In this document: one piece after another, positions 8,371-16,978 of the stretch
How positions within the stretch are numbered: position 1 is the first letter of the stretch
Layout: each line of letters starts with the position of its first letter
Origin: Microbacterium sp. SY138
GTDB taxonomy: Bacteria; Actinomycetota; Actinomycetes; Actinomycetales; Microbacteriaceae
Length of the DNA stretch: 64,000 nucleotides
Direction: 5' to 3'
Assembly: GCF_039729145.1 (NCBI RefSeq)
Contig: NZ_CP155793.1
Span: forward strand, 1,860,001 to 1,924,000
The notes under the pieces: model-generated
What the model was told of the DNA's origin: nothing
Database searches by the model: none
The model's input: only the letters and a program-made list of their open reading frames with translations
Program-made: the position numbers and the translations under genes

Positions 8371-9183
8371 ATGGCACCTTCCTACGCGCTCATCGTCTCC
8401 CAAGGCCGAGTGGCCGATCGCACCGACGGAGCGCTCGTGGGGGCACGACGCGTGGGTGACGCGGTCTCGGCATTGCTGGAGATCGAACCGCACGTCGTCG
8501 GCACCCCGACACCGGGCCTGGTCGATGACTGGTCCGTCGCTCTTCCCGAAGCGGAGGCGACTCTGAGCGGATTGCGCGCAGCGGTGCACGACGCCATCTC
8601 TACGGGCGCGACACCCCTCCTGATCACGAACACCTGCGCGGCGAGCCTCGGCACTCTTCCCACTGCTGCCGAGCATCATCCCGACGCCGTCGTGCTCTGG
8701 ATCGACGCACACGGCGACTTCAACACTCCGGATACGACGGATTCGGGCTATCTCGGCGGTATGGTCCTGGCCGCGGCGTGCGGACTCTGGGACAGTGGGC
8801 ACGGCGACGGCATCGATCCGAAGCAGGTGATCGTGGTCGGCGGTCGCGACATCGACGTCGCTGAGGGTGAGTTGCTCGCCGAAGCGGGGGTCACCGTTCT
8901 CGCTCCTTCCGAGAGCACGCCGGAGCGCGTCCTCGAACTCGTCGCCGGACGTCCCGTGTGGATCCACGTCGATTGGGACGTGCTCGAACCCGGGTACATC
9001 CCCGCCGCCTACCGGGTCGGAGGCGGCTTGCTGCCTCACCACGTGGCGGCGATTTTCGCGGCGCTGCCGTCCGACTCGGTCCGGGGGATCGAACTCGCGG
9101 AGTTCGAAGCGGGCGACGATGAGGTGCCGGAGCGCGTCAGCGTCGAGCTCATCGTGGAGACGCTGCAGCACCTGCTCCGATAG
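8371..9183 (+). CDS. Arginase/agmatinase-fold family protein
   Basis: A 270-residue ureohydrolase-fold protein. Two of the dimanganese motifs are clear: DAHGDFNTP with Asp112, His114 and Asp116, and HVDWDVLEPG with Asp201 and Asp203. The first metal motif, usually GGDHS with a metal-binding His, reads TNTCAAS, placing Cys89 where the His would be. That change occurs in some uncharacterised actinobacterial members. Enzyme class (arginase, agmatinase, formimidoylglutamase or other) cannot be assigned. The ATG at 8371 is preceded by GAAAGCTGGGG. It converges on the MFS gene at 9191 with only 7 bases between the stop codons. Confidence 0.8.
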   Translation: MAPSYALIVSQGRVADRTDGALVGARRVGDAVSALLEIEPHVVGTPTPGLVDDWSVALPEAEATLSGLRAAVHDAISTGATPLLITNTCAASLGTLPTAAEHHPDAVVLWIDAHGDFNTPDTTDSGYLGGMVLAAACGLWDSGHGDGIDPKQVIVVGGRDIDVAEGELLAEAGVTVLAPSESTPERVLELVAGRPVWIHVDWDVLEPGYIPAAYRVGGGLLPHHVAAIFAALPSDSVRGIELAEFEAGDDEVPERVSVELIVETLQHLLR

Positions 9184-9190
9184 GGTGCGC

Positions 9191-10516
9191 TCAGTGCCGA
9201 CGTTCCGGATCGAGGCCCATCCGGATGCGCGTCCGCTTGCGTTCGATGAGGATGAACACCGTGCCGATGATCCAGAGGGGGATCGGCATCAGGAACGCGA
9301 TCCGGAAGGCCCCGAGCGAGTATGTCTCGGGAGTGCCGGCGCCCTGCAGGTCGAGTGCGAGGCCGATGAGGAAGATGGCGATGAGCGCGGCGATGAACCC
9401 TCCCGCGTTCGTCACACCGGTGGCGGTGCTCAGACGGTGGGTGGGGTTGTGCGTCCGCGCATGGTCGAACGCGATCATGGAGGCGGGCCCTCCGGTCGCG
9501 AGGGCGATCGCCAGCACATAGAGGAGCCAGATGGGCGCGGTGTCGGGCACAGCGATGACAGCGACCCACGCTGCCATCTGCACCCCGACGGCGGGGAGCA
9601 CCAGCGCGAGCGACCGGTGATTCGGAAGCCGCCGGGAGAGGTCGCCGATGAGGGGTCCCAGAAGCATGCCGGCCACGACATATACGGAGATGATTCCCGC
9701 GGCGTGGGCCGTGTCGAGCCCTTCCGCCGCGGTGAGGAAGGGCATTCCCCAGAGCAGCACGAACGCGGTACCCGCGAACGGGGTCGTGAAGTGCGACCAG
9801 AAGGCCAGCCGCGTGCCCGGGTGTGCCCAGGCGGCACGTATGCCGACACCGGTATCTATGGCGGAGGTGACGACGCGGACGACACCGGTATCGGTGTTCA
9901 CCGTGACGTCGGCGCCGCGCTCTGCGGGATGGTTGCGAATCACCAGCGCCACGAGGATGGTGAACAGCACACCGAGGCCCGCGATGCTGCCGAAGGTGAT
10001 GGTCCAGTTGGTGGCGTGCAGGAGTGCGGCCAGCGGGACCAGGGCGATCAGCTGGCCGGCTTGACCGATGATGCCGGTGAACTGGACCATGAGCGGCCCG
10101 CGTTGAGCGGGAAACCAGGTCGCGACGAGTCGTAGCACCGCGGGGAAGATAGCGGCATCACCGGCACCGAGCAGGACACGCGCGAAGATCGCGATGCCGA
10201 TGCTGGGGGAGAGGGCCATGGTCAGCTGGCCCGCGGCCATCAGCAGCATGCCGACGGTCATGATCGGGCGCGAGCCGAAGCGATCGAGGAGCACTCCGAT
10301 CGGGATCTGCATTCCGCCGTACACGGCGAGCTGGACCACGGCGAAAAGAGCGAGCGTCGATGCATCCGCCTGGAAGCGGTCGGCCGCTTCGACGCCGACA
10401 GCGCCGAGCGATGTGCGGTTCGTGATGGCCAACACGTAAGCGGCGACTCCGACCGACCAGATCACCCAGGCTCTCCACCCCGGTGTCGAGACGGGGGAGG
10501 GGGAGACCTGCGGCAC
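9191..10516 (-). CDS. MFS transporter
   Basis: A 441-residue major-facilitator transporter with about 12 membrane segments. Characteristic stretches are GVLLDRFGSRP in loop 2-3 and GAGDAAIFPAVLRLVATWFP in helix 4, which resemble the anion-cation symporter and nitrate/nitrite-type branches. The C-terminus ends in a short basic tail. The GTG start is supported by a TAGCGT -10 element 6 bases upstream. It is transcribed divergently from the VOC gene at 10594, and both promoters fit within about 75 bases. The substrate is unknown. Confidence 0.85.
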   Translation of the reverse strand: MPQVSPSPVSTPGWRAWVIWSVGVAAYVLAITNRTSLGAVGVEAADRFQADASTLALFAVVQLAVYGGMQIPIGVLLDRFGSRPIMTVGMLLMAAGQLTMALSPSIGIAIFARVLLGAGDAAIFPAVLRLVATWFPAQRGPLMVQFTGIIGQAGQLIALVPLAALLHATNWTITFGSIAGLGVLFTILVALVIRNHPAERGADVTVNTDTGVVRVVTSAIDTGVGIRAAWAHPGTRLAFWSHFTTPFAGTAFVLLWGMPFLTAAEGLDTAHAAGIISVYVVAGMLLGPLIGDLSRRLPNHRSLALVLPAVGVQMAAWVAVIAVPDTAPIWLLYVLAIALATGGPASMIAFDHARTHNPTHRLSTATGVTNAGGFIAALIAIFLIGLALDLQGAGTPETYSLGAFRIAFLMPIPLWIIGTVFILIERKRTRIRMGLDPERRH

Positions 10517-10522
10517 GCCTCA

Positions 10523-10528
10523 ACGCTA
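10523..10528 (-). promoter_or_regulatory. -10 element TAGCGT for the MFS gene (leaderless)
   Basis: On the minus strand TAGCGT is followed by TGAGGC and then the GTG start at 10516. It is back to back with the VOC promoter at 10582. Confidence 0.65.
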
Positions 10529-10581
10529 CTCCTCCGACGGCGCGCATTCGGCGACCTCCGCTCGATGTCGGTCGGGGTCGC

Positions 10582-10587
10582 TACGGT
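10582..10587 (+). promoter_or_regulatory. -10 element TACGGT for the VOC gene (leaderless)
   Basis: TACGGT ends 6 bases before the ATG at 10594. There is no Shine-Dalgarno. Confidence 0.65.
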
Positions 10588-10593
10588 GGCGCC

Positions 10594-10962
10594 ATGACCA
10601 GTTCCCCTTTGCACCACTCACTCGACTACGTCGAGCTCGTCGTCACCGATCTGGAGGCGTCGAAGAGCTTTTTCGGTGACGCCTTCGGCTGGAGCTTCAA
10701 CGACTACGGCCCCGGATACGCCGGGATCGTGTCGCCACGAGGCGACGGCAACGAAGCCGGCGGTCTGATGCTGGCCGACGAGCCGCGTCCCGTCGGAGGT
10801 CCGCTCGTACTGCTCTATTCGGAAGACCTCGACGCCACGAAGGCGGCTATCGAGAAGGCCGGCGGAACGATCCTCCAAGAGCCGTACGCGTTCCCCGGGG
10901 GGCGACGCCTGCACTTCGCCGACCCGACGGGCACGGAGCTCGGAGTCTGGTCGACGCAGTAG
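10594..10962 (+). CDS. VOC (glyoxalase/bleomycin-resistance fold) family protein
   Basis: A 122-residue single-domain vicinal-oxygen-chelate protein. The N-terminal YVELVVTDLEASKSFF helix and strand, GWSFNDYGPGYAG, and the C-terminal PGGRRLHFADPTGTELGVWS strand are typical. Metal ligands are not certain: a His in RRLHFADP and a Glu in TELGVW are plausible. It belongs to the group of small VOC proteins with no known substrate. The start is fixed by a leaderless promoter. A GNAT gene follows 47 bases downstream on the same strand. Confidence 0.85.
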   Translation: MTSSPLHHSLDYVELVVTDLEASKSFFGDAFGWSFNDYGPGYAGIVSPRGDGNEAGGLMLADEPRPVGGPLVLLYSEDLDATKAAIEKAGGTILQEPYAFPGGRRLHFADPTGTELGVWSTQ

Positions 10963-11009
10963 GAGTCAGCCGTGGCTTCGCCGGTGTCGCGCGTGCGACT
11001 ATTGCCGGT

Positions 11010-12068
11010 ATGACGGACATCGTGGCGGGCGACATCCCCGAGGACATCGAGAGATGCGTGGACGTCTGGATTCACGCGCTCCGGCACCGTGACGGGGATG
11101 TCGACTCCCGCTCGATCGCCGATCGCATGCGAAAGCTGTTCGATGGCCATGTCCTCCGGTTCGCGCTCACGGGGGAGCCTCTGGCGGGTTTCGCTCTCAC
11201 CACGCCGAAGACACACGACGAGACGACGGCCGTGTTGGAGCGGATCGCCGTGATGCCGTCATCCGCCGGGCAGGGACGTGGTCGTGCCCTGCTGCGCGAT
11301 GCGATTCAGTATTCGACGGGTGCCGGCTTCTTCAGCCTCGAACTCGCGGTGCGGCGAGGGAACGCCGCCATCCCGCTCTACGAATCGGAGGGCTTCGCGG
11401 CGGTCTCGGAGCCTGTCCCGCACCCGCTCGGCGGCGAGCCCATGATCACCTATCGCCGTGATCTCGTCGATCCGCACAGCGGAGCGATCGCGGGTACCTC
11501 AGGACTCAGCGTTCCGCGGGTACAGGGTCCCGAGATCGTTCTCCGACCTTTCGAGGAATCTGACATCGATGCCGTGTTGGAGGCGTCCTTCGATCGTTCG
11601 ATCACCGACGTCACCACCGTTCCCATCGTCGCTGATCCCGGGCTCGCCGGCGCGTGGCTGGTCCGGCAGCACGAGCGGGCAGCGAAGGGTATCGGCTACT
11701 CGTTCGCGATCGAGGCGAACGAAGAATGCGTGGGGCAGATCGGGCTGTGGCTTCGTGACCGGGACCAGGGTCGAGCGACCGTCGGCTACTGGATCCGACC
11801 CACGCGACGCGGCGAGGGATACGCCTACAGCGCGCTGCAAACCCTCACGGAATGGGCGTGGCACCTCGCCGATCTGCATCGTCTGCAGCTGCACATCGAT
11901 CCGACGAACGGGCCCTCACTCCGGACTGCTGAGAAGGCGGGCTATGCGCGCGAAGGGTTGCTTCATTCGTGGCAGAAGATCGGCGATGAGCGCCGGGACA
12001 TGCTCGTGTACAGCCGACTCCGGTCACCGTGGCCGATTGCTGATCCGGCGGCTGAGGAACCGGCTTAG
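11010..12068 (+). CDS. Tandem GNAT-family N-acetyltransferase (two domains)
   Basis: A 352-residue protein made of two acetyltransferase folds. Domain 1 (about residues 1-150) has the acetyl-CoA loop MPSSAGQGRGRALLRDAI. Domain 2 (about 170-345) resembles RimJ/RimL-type enzymes, with RPTRRGEGYAYSALQTL and the C-terminal LHIDPTNGPSLRTAEKAGYAREG. Such fused pairs may act on antibiotics, amino acids or protein N-termini; the substrate is unknown. Upstream, GACTAT (10997-11002) is only a weak -10 match at leaderless spacing. The stop codon overlaps the stop of the convergent kinase gene by 4 bases (12065-12068). Confidence 0.85.
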   Translation: MTDIVAGDIPEDIERCVDVWIHALRHRDGDVDSRSIADRMRKLFDGHVLRFALTGEPLAGFALTTPKTHDETTAVLERIAVMPSSAGQGRGRALLRDAIQYSTGAGFFSLELAVRRGNAAIPLYESEGFAAVSEPVPHPLGGEPMITYRRDLVDPHSGAIAGTSGLSVPRVQGPEIVLRPFEESDIDAVLEASFDRSITDVTTVPIVADPGLAGAWLVRQHERAAKGIGYSFAIEANEECVGQIGLWLRDRDQGRATVGYWIRPTRRGEGYAYSALQTLTEWAWHLADLHRLQLHIDPTNGPSLRTAEKAGYAREGLLHSWQKIGDERRDMLVYSRLRSPWPIADPAAEEPA

Positions 12069-12598
12069 TCGACGATGCGGTGGCCGAGATCTTCGAGGAT
12101 CATCGTCACGAGTTGATCGGTGGTCGTCTCCGGGCCGACCCGTCGCTCATCGAACCAGGGGAGTGGTTGCCACCCGTCGTGCCATCGGCGGATCTCGTCC
12201 TCCCCGAAAGTGTTCGCGAGAGGCCTTCCGGCATGGCGCCGAATCGTCTCTTCGAGGCCGACGTCGAACTGATAGATTCCTGTCGTTCCGCGATGGTCGA
12301 GGTACAAGCTCTCGAAGGCTTCGGCGTAGTCGCGCAGATTGAAGATCCCGTCGAGGATGACGTCGTAACCGAGGTCCAGCGCCTGCCGGGCGGCGCCGAC
12401 GATCAGGATGCTCGCCGCTCGAGAGCGTCTCAACCGGTTGGGGTCGTGCAGCAGCTCACGGCGGAAGTGGTCTTGAGAAATGATGGCGACCCGTTGACCT
12501 AGTGCCGGTCGCAGTGCCCTCGCCGTCGTCGTCTTCCCCGATGCGGCATCGCCGCGCAGGATGACGAGACGCGTGGAGCCACTGCCCGTGAGAGTCAT
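12065..12598 (-). CDS. Small P-loop kinase-like ATPase (AAA_33 type)
   Basis: A 177-residue nucleotide-binding protein. Walker A is GDAASGKT at residues 16-23; a LID-like region with several Arg follows ETIRRHAGRPLA. The overall form matches small zeta-toxin/chloramphenicol-phosphotransferase/AAA_33 kinases that phosphorylate small molecules. The target is unknown. The ATG at 12598 is chosen because AAGGA lies 7 bases upstream and the P-loop then falls near the N-terminus as expected; longer in-frame starts would run into the HIT gene. It lies 44 bases downstream of the HIT gene on the same strand, so co-transcription is likely. Confidence 0.75.
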   Translation of the reverse strand: MTLTGSGSTRLVILRGDAASGKTTTARALRPALGQRVAIISQDHFRRELLHDPNRLRRSRAASILIVGAARQALDLGYDVILDGIFNLRDYAEAFESLYLDHRGTTGIYQFDVGLEETIRRHAGRPLANTFGEDEIRRWHDGWQPLPWFDERRVGPETTTDQLVTMILEDLGHRIVD

Positions 12599-12642
12599 CG
12601 AACCATCCTTGCAGCGCCCGCCAGGCGGGTCGAGTCCGGCGA

Positions 12643-13176
12643 TCAATCGAGCGCGAACGGCATTCCCAGCACGGCCCTGAGTCTCGACGCGAATGTCTCG
12701 CGACGGCCGGGATCCACCCACTCCGCGTCTCCGTGTCGTTGGTACAGCCGATCGTCCGGAAAGCGGGGGAACACATGCACATGCAGGTGCCAGACGTCCT
12801 GGTCTCCTGCGGGCTCATTGTGCTGCCGGATGGAGGTCCCCTCGCATCCGTAGGATGACCGGATGCCGATCGCCACCCTCTGCGTCAGATCCCACACCGC
12901 GAAGCCGTCCTCCGGTGACAGGTCGTAGATGTTCTCCACGTGCGTCCGCGGGATGACGAGGACCGCTCCGGAGTTCCCCGGCCACCACTTCGGCGCGATC
13001 CGAGCGAATGCACGGTCGGTGACGGCGACCACGTCGGACGGCATGCTGAGTTGGTCGTACAGACCCTGTTGGATTTTGCAGAACGGACACGCATATCCGG
13101 GCGGCTCGTGGGTGGCTGGGTGCACGCACCGATCATCGCACGGGGGAGTGCTGGTACCGGGAGCTGCATCTGTCAC
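12643..13176 (-). CDS. HIT family nucleotide-binding protein
   Basis: A 177-residue histidine-triad protein, likely a nucleotide hydrolase or transferase. The triad is HLHVHVF with His130, His132 and His134. An N-terminal extension carries CDDRC (13-17) and CPFC (30-33), a probable zinc site. The GTG start at 13176 is the first start in frame before the CDDRC motif; no clear Shine-Dalgarno or leaderless -10 is visible. It is probably co-transcribed with the downstream kinase. It diverges from the methyltransferase at 13266 across an AT-rich, palindrome-containing control region. Confidence 0.85.
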   Translation of the reverse strand: MTDAAPGTSTPPCDDRCVHPATHEPPGYACPFCKIQQGLYDQLSMPSDVVAVTDRAFARIAPKWWPGNSGAVLVIPRTHVENIYDLSPEDGFAVWDLTQRVAIGIRSSYGCEGTSIRQHNEPAGDQDVWHLHVHVFPRFPDDRLYQRHGDAEWVDPGRRETFASRLRAVLGMPFALD

Positions 13177-13200
13177 CGGTGGCGCTGACGATCTTCTTAG

Positions 13201-13229
13201 CTGACATAATGTGCATTATCGGCTATCTT
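13201..13229 (+). promoter_or_regulatory. Sigma-A-like promoter CTGACA-N17-TATCTT with an embedded dyad
   Basis: CTGACA (13201-13206) and TATCTT (13224-13229) are separated by 17 bases, close to the sigma-70-type consensus. Between them lies ATAATG-TG-CATTAT (13206-13219), a perfect 6-bp inverted repeat. A bound protein here would block polymerase. The stretch is strikingly AT-rich for this genome. It would drive the methyltransferase at 13266 from about 13236, upstream of that gene's own leaderless -10 at 13254. Confidence 0.6.
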
Positions 13230-13253
13230 TCACGATCCGAGAGCGGTGATCGA

Positions 13254-13259
13254 TAGGCT
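13254..13259 (+). promoter_or_regulatory. -10 element TAGGCT for the methyltransferase gene (leaderless)
   Basis: TAGGCT ends 6 bases before the GTG at 13266. This is a second promoter downstream of the dyad-containing one at 13201-13229. Confidence 0.6.
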
Positions 13260-13265
13260 CGCCTC

Positions 13266-14135
13266 GTGAACGGAAGCAACGTCGACATCGACTGGGAATC
13301 TGCGCGACGCGCGAATCAGGAGAACTGGGAGGATCGCGTCCCGGTGCACACGGAAGCCTATGGGCTCGCTGCGTTCGACGATCCCGCGCATCTCAGCGAC
13401 GTCGTTCGCGACGACCTCGCGACGATGACCTCGTTCCTTCCTGCGGACGGTCTGTCCGGCCTCGATCTCTGTCACCTGCAATGCCACATCGGCACCGACA
13501 CGGTCTCCCTGGCTCGCGCCGGTGCGACGGTGACCGGCGTCGATTTCTCGCCGTCTGCGCTCCGTGCGGCGACCGACCTCGCCGCGCGTCTGGGTATCGA
13601 TGCGACGTGGGTGCAGACCGATGTGCTCGATGCACGGGCTGCAGTCACCGGTGACTTCGATGTCGTGTACACGAGTATCGGGACGATCAGCTGGCTCGAC
13701 GACCTGGATCGGTGGGCGGCGCAGATCGTGCAGCTGCTGCGTCCGGGCGGGATGTTCTTCATCCGCGACGGTCATCCCGCCCTGTACGCGCTGGATGAGG
13801 ACGCGGACACCTTGGCCACGCGCTATTCCTACTTCGCGACCGGTCGCGCGCAGCAATGGGACGACGACAGCACATATGCCGGCGACGGTCGTATCGACCA
13901 CGCCCGCACTTACGAGTGGCCGCACCCGTTGTCCGAGATCCTCGGTGCGCTGCTGCGTGCAGGGCTCAGGCTCGTCCACTTCGATGAAGGTCGTACGCTG
14001 CCGTGGCGATTCAGCGATCGCATGGTCGAGGTGTCCGGCGGCTACGCCTGGCCCGAAGCCGAGCGGGATCTGATCCCCTGCACGTACACGATCATCGCGC
14101 GCGTCGACGAAGGCGGAGCCGCCGGAGACGCGTGA
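13266..14135 (+). CDS. Class I SAM-dependent methyltransferase
   Basis: A 289-residue Rossmann-fold methyltransferase. SAM-binding motif I is unusual: GLDLCHLQCHIGTDT around residues 64-78, followed by TGVDFSPSALRAA. This DLQCHxGxDT form is common in an uncharacterised actinobacterial subgroup. Motif II is DFDVVYTSIGTISWL, and motif III is LLRPGGMFFIRDGHP. The C-terminal part is rich in aromatic residues and may cap the active site. The substrate is unknown. Two possible promoters precede the GTG, one with an operator-like dyad. A strong hairpin follows the stop. Confidence 0.85.
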   Translation: MNGSNVDIDWESARRANQENWEDRVPVHTEAYGLAAFDDPAHLSDVVRDDLATMTSFLPADGLSGLDLCHLQCHIGTDTVSLARAGATVTGVDFSPSALRAATDLAARLGIDATWVQTDVLDARAAVTGDFDVVYTSIGTISWLDDLDRWAAQIVQLLRPGGMFFIRDGHPALYALDEDADTLATRYSYFATGRAQQWDDDSTYAGDGRIDHARTYEWPHPLSEILGALLRAGLRLVHFDEGRTLPWRFSDRMVEVSGGYAWPEAERDLIPCTYTIIARVDEGGAAGDA

Positions 14136-14172
14136 TGGTCGGAGTGCGGGCGCGGGCACGCGCTCCGACCAT
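14134..14172. terminator. Hairpin terminator between convergent genes
   Basis: ATGGTCGGAG (14135-14144) pairs perfectly with CTCCGACCAT (14163-14172), and the GC-rich loop can pair further. It lies directly between the methyltransferase stop and the convergent UvrA-like gene. There is no T-tract, so its strength is uncertain. Confidence 0.6.
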
Positions 14173-14174
14173 TC

Positions 14175-16532
14175 TCACGCTCCGACGTACTGCGCGAGGT
14201 GCTCCCCCGTGAGTGTCGATTTTTGGGATACCAAATCCCTCGGCGTCCCCTCGAAGACGATCCTGCCACCGTCGTGTCCGGCTCCCGGCCCGATGTCGAT
14301 GATCCAGTCCGCGTGCGCCATGACTGCCTGATGGTGCTCGATCACGATCACGGTCTTGCCGGCATCCACGAGTCGATCCAGCAGTCCCAGGATCTTGTCC
14401 ACATCGGCGAGGTGAAGGCCGGTCGTGGGCTCGTCCAGCACATAGACGTCGCCCTTCTCCCCCATCTGGATCGCGAGCTTGATGCGTTGGCGTTCGCCAC
14501 CGGACAGCGTCGACAGCGGCTGCCCGAGTGACAGGTAGCCGAGTCCCACGTCTTCCATCCGCCCGAGGATCGCCGTGGCGGCGGGCAGCTTGGCCTCCCC
14601 GTCGCTGAAGAACACCCGGGCCTCGGAGACCGGCAGATCGAGCACCTCGGTGATGTCCTTGCCTGCGAGCTTGTACTCCAGTACCCCGGCCTGGAAGCGC
14701 TTGCCTCCGCAGTCCTCGCAGGGAGTCTCGATCGTGTCCATGAAGCCGAGCTCCGTGATGATCACACCCGCGCCCTTGCACGAGGGGCAGGCGCCTTCGG
14801 AGTTCGCGCTGAACAGAGCCGGCTTCACGCCGTTCGCCTTCGCGAAAGCCTTGCGGATCGGCTCGAGGAGTCCCGTGTACGTCGCCGGGTTGCTTCGCCG
14901 GGAGCCCTTGATCGCGGCCTGGTCGATCGCCACGACTCCGTCGCGCTTGGACACCGACCCGTGGATGAGCGAGCTCTTGCCCGAGCCCGCCACGCCCGTC
15001 ACGACGGTGAGGACCCCCGTCGGGATGTCGACATCGACGTCCTGGAGGTTGTTCGCCGTGGCCCCGCGCACTTCGATCGATCCGGTTCCGGAGCGCACTG
15101 CCTCCTTGAGCTGGGCCCGATCCTCGAGGTGGTCACCGGTCTTGGTACCACTGGCCTTCAGCCCCTCGACCGTGCCCTCGAAGCAGATCTCACCACCGGC
15201 GCTGCCCGCACCAGGCCCCAGGTCGACGACGTGGTCGCCGATCGCGATGGTCTCGGGTTTGTGCTCGACGACCAGCACGGTGTTGCCTTTGTCCCGCAGC
15301 TTCAGCAGCAGGCCGTTCATGCGCTGGATGTCGTGCGGGTGCAGACCGATCGTCGGCTCGTCGAACACGTAGGTGATGTCGGTGAGGGATGAGCCGAGGT
15401 GCCGCAGCATCTTGATGCGCTGCGCCTCTCCCCCGGACAACGTGCCCGACGGACGCTCCAGACTGAGGTATCCGAGGCCGAGCGTCACGAAGGCGTCGAG
15501 ATTGGCGCTGAGCGCCTGCAGCAGCGGACCGGCTCCAGGGAGATCGAGTCCCCGGACCCAATCGGCCAGGTCTGTCACCTGCATGCGGCACGCATCGGCG
15601 ATGCTCACACCCTCGATCTTCGATGACCGCGCCCCCTCGGTGAGCCGCGTCCCATCGCACTCCGGGCAGACGGCGAACGTGGCCACGCGCTCCACGAAGG
15701 CCCGGATGTGCGGCTGCAGCGCGTCGAGGTCCTTCGAGAGCATCGACTTCGTGATCTTCGGGATGAGACCCTCGTACGTCATGTTGATCCCGGAGATCTT
15801 CACCTTCGTGACCTCGCCGTAGAGGAAGAGGTGTCGCTGCTTGTCGGTGAACTGGGAGATCGGCTTATCCGCGGGATAGAAGCCCGACTGGGAGAACCCC
15901 TTCACCATCCATCCGTCGGCCGTGTAGCCGGGCACCATGATGGCACCGTCGTCGAGAGACTTCGACTCGTCGACGATCTGGGCGAGATCGAGGTCGGACA
16001 CCGCTCCCCTGCCCTCGCATCGCGGACACATGCCGCCGAGGTAGATCGCATCCTTCACGATCTTCTTCTCTCCACCCGGGCCTGTCATGACACCGCTTGC
16101 CTTCTGCGTCGGAATGTTGAACGAGAAGGCGGTCGGTCCGCCGATATAGGGCTGCCCCAGCTTGCTGAACAGGATGCGGAGCATCGCGTTGGCGTCGGTG
16201 ACGGTGCCGACGGTCGATCGGGGGTTCGCTCCCAGACGCTCCTGGTCGACGATGATCGCCGTGGTCAGACCCTCGAGGATGTCGACATCTGGACGGGGCA
16301 CCGACGGCATGAACCCCTGGACGAAGGCGCTGTAGGTCTCGTCGATCATGCGCCGCGACTCCGCCGCGATCGTGTCGAAGACGAGCGAGCTCTTCCCCGA
16401 ACCAGACACGCCGGTGAACACGGTCAGACGGCGCTTCGGGATATCGACGCTGACGTCCTTGAGATTGTTCTCGCGCGCACCCTGTACGCGGATCAGGTCG
16501 TGGGTGTCTGCGGGGTGCTCGTCCGTGGTCAT
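14175..16532 (-). CDS. UvrA-like ABC ATPase (short UvrA paralogue, UvrA2/DrrC type)
   Basis: A 785-residue protein with two ABC ATPase modules, each split by zinc-binding inserts as in UvrA. Walker A sequences are GVSGSGKSS at 41-49 and GVAGSGKSS near 515. ABC signatures are [10 protein letters not shown] near 370 and [10 protein letters not shown] near 672. Zinc motifs CPRC, CPEC, CPSC and CEDC are intact. Canonical UvrA is about 940-970 residues, so the UvrB-interaction region is shortened. Relatives are linked to resistance against DNA-binding drugs rather than standard excision repair. It lies 30 bases downstream of a VOC gene and behind an AraC gene, which suggests an inducible resistance operon. 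Confidence 0.88.
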   Translation of the reverse strand: MTTDEHPADTHDLIRVQGARENNLKDVSVDIPKRRLTVFTGVSGSGKSSLVFDTIAAESRRMIDETYSAFVQGFMPSVPRPDVDILEGLTTAIIVDQERLGANPRSTVGTVTDANAMLRILFSKLGQPYIGGPTAFSFNIPTQKASGVMTGPGGEKKIVKDAIYLGGMCPRCEGRGAVSDLDLAQIVDESKSLDDGAIMVPGYTADGWMVKGFSQSGFYPADKPISQFTDKQRHLFLYGEVTKVKISGINMTYEGLIPKITKSMLSKDLDALQPHIRAFVERVATFAVCPECDGTRLTEGARSSKIEGVSIADACRMQVTDLADWVRGLDLPGAGPLLQALSANLDAFVTLGLGYLSLERPSGTLSGGEAQRIKMLRHLGSSLTDITYVFDEPTIGLHPHDIQRMNGLLLKLRDKGNTVLVVEHKPETIAIGDHVVDLGPGAGSAGGEICFEGTVEGLKASGTKTGDHLEDRAQLKEAVRSGTGSIEVRGATANNLQDVDVDIPTGVLTVVTGVAGSGKSSLIHGSVSKRDGVVAIDQAAIKGSRRSNPATYTGLLEPIRKAFAKANGVKPALFSANSEGACPSCKGAGVIITELGFMDTIETPCEDCGGKRFQAGVLEYKLAGKDITEVLDLPVSEARVFFSDGEAKLPAATAILGRMEDVGLGYLSLGQPLSTLSGGERQRIKLAIQMGEKGDVYVLDEPTTGLHLADVDKILGLLDRLVDAGKTVIVIEHHQAVMAHADWIIDIGPGAGHDGGRIVFEGTPRDLVSQKSTLTGEHLAQYVGA

Positions 16533-16562
16533 CGGCGTCTTTCGTGGGATCGGTGGAGAAGG

Positions 16563-16973
16563 TCAGGCGGCCTGGTTGATACGCAGCAGGTTGCCTGCAG
16601 GATCGCGGAACGCGCAGTCGCGCACACCGTAGGGCTGATCGATGGGCTCCTGCACGACATCGGCTCCACGTTCGACGAGACGCTCGAAGAGGGCGTCGAC
16701 GTCATCGCTGGCCAGCGTGAGGGCCGCGAAGCTGCCCTTGGCGATCAGCTCGAGGATCGTCTGACGCTCGGCGTCCGTGATGCCCGGATCGGTTGCCGGC
16801 GGGTGCAGCACGATCGATGTCTGCGGCTGACCCTCGGGCCCGACGGTGAGCCACCGCAGGCCGTCGTACCCGACATCGTTGCGCACCTCGAAGCCGAGGG
16901 CGTCGCGATAGAACGCGAGGGCCGCTTCGGCATCGGTGTGCGGGAGGAATGCGTAGTGGATGCTGATGTTCAT
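16563..16973 (-). CDS. VOC family protein (glyoxalase/bleomycin-resistance fold)
   Basis: A 136-residue VOC protein. Features are [25 protein letters not shown] at the N-terminus and [26 protein letters not shown] near the C-terminus, like the PhnB/bleomycin-resistance group. A GTG at 16982 is also in frame, but TAACGT followed by 7 bases fixes the ATG at 16973. The -10 element lies inside the last codons of the upstream AraC gene. It sits between the AraC gene and the UvrA-like gene, which fits a drug-sequestering or detoxifying role beside a UvrA2-type protein; that role is inferred from context. Confidence 0.85.
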   Translation of the reverse strand: MNISIHYAFLPHTDAEAALAFYRDALGFEVRNDVGYDGLRWLTVGPEGQPQTSIVLHPPATDPGITDAERQTILELIAKGSFAALTLASDDVDALFERLVERGADVVQEPIDQPYGVRDCAFRDPAGNLLRINQAA

Positions 16974-16978
16974 GGTGT

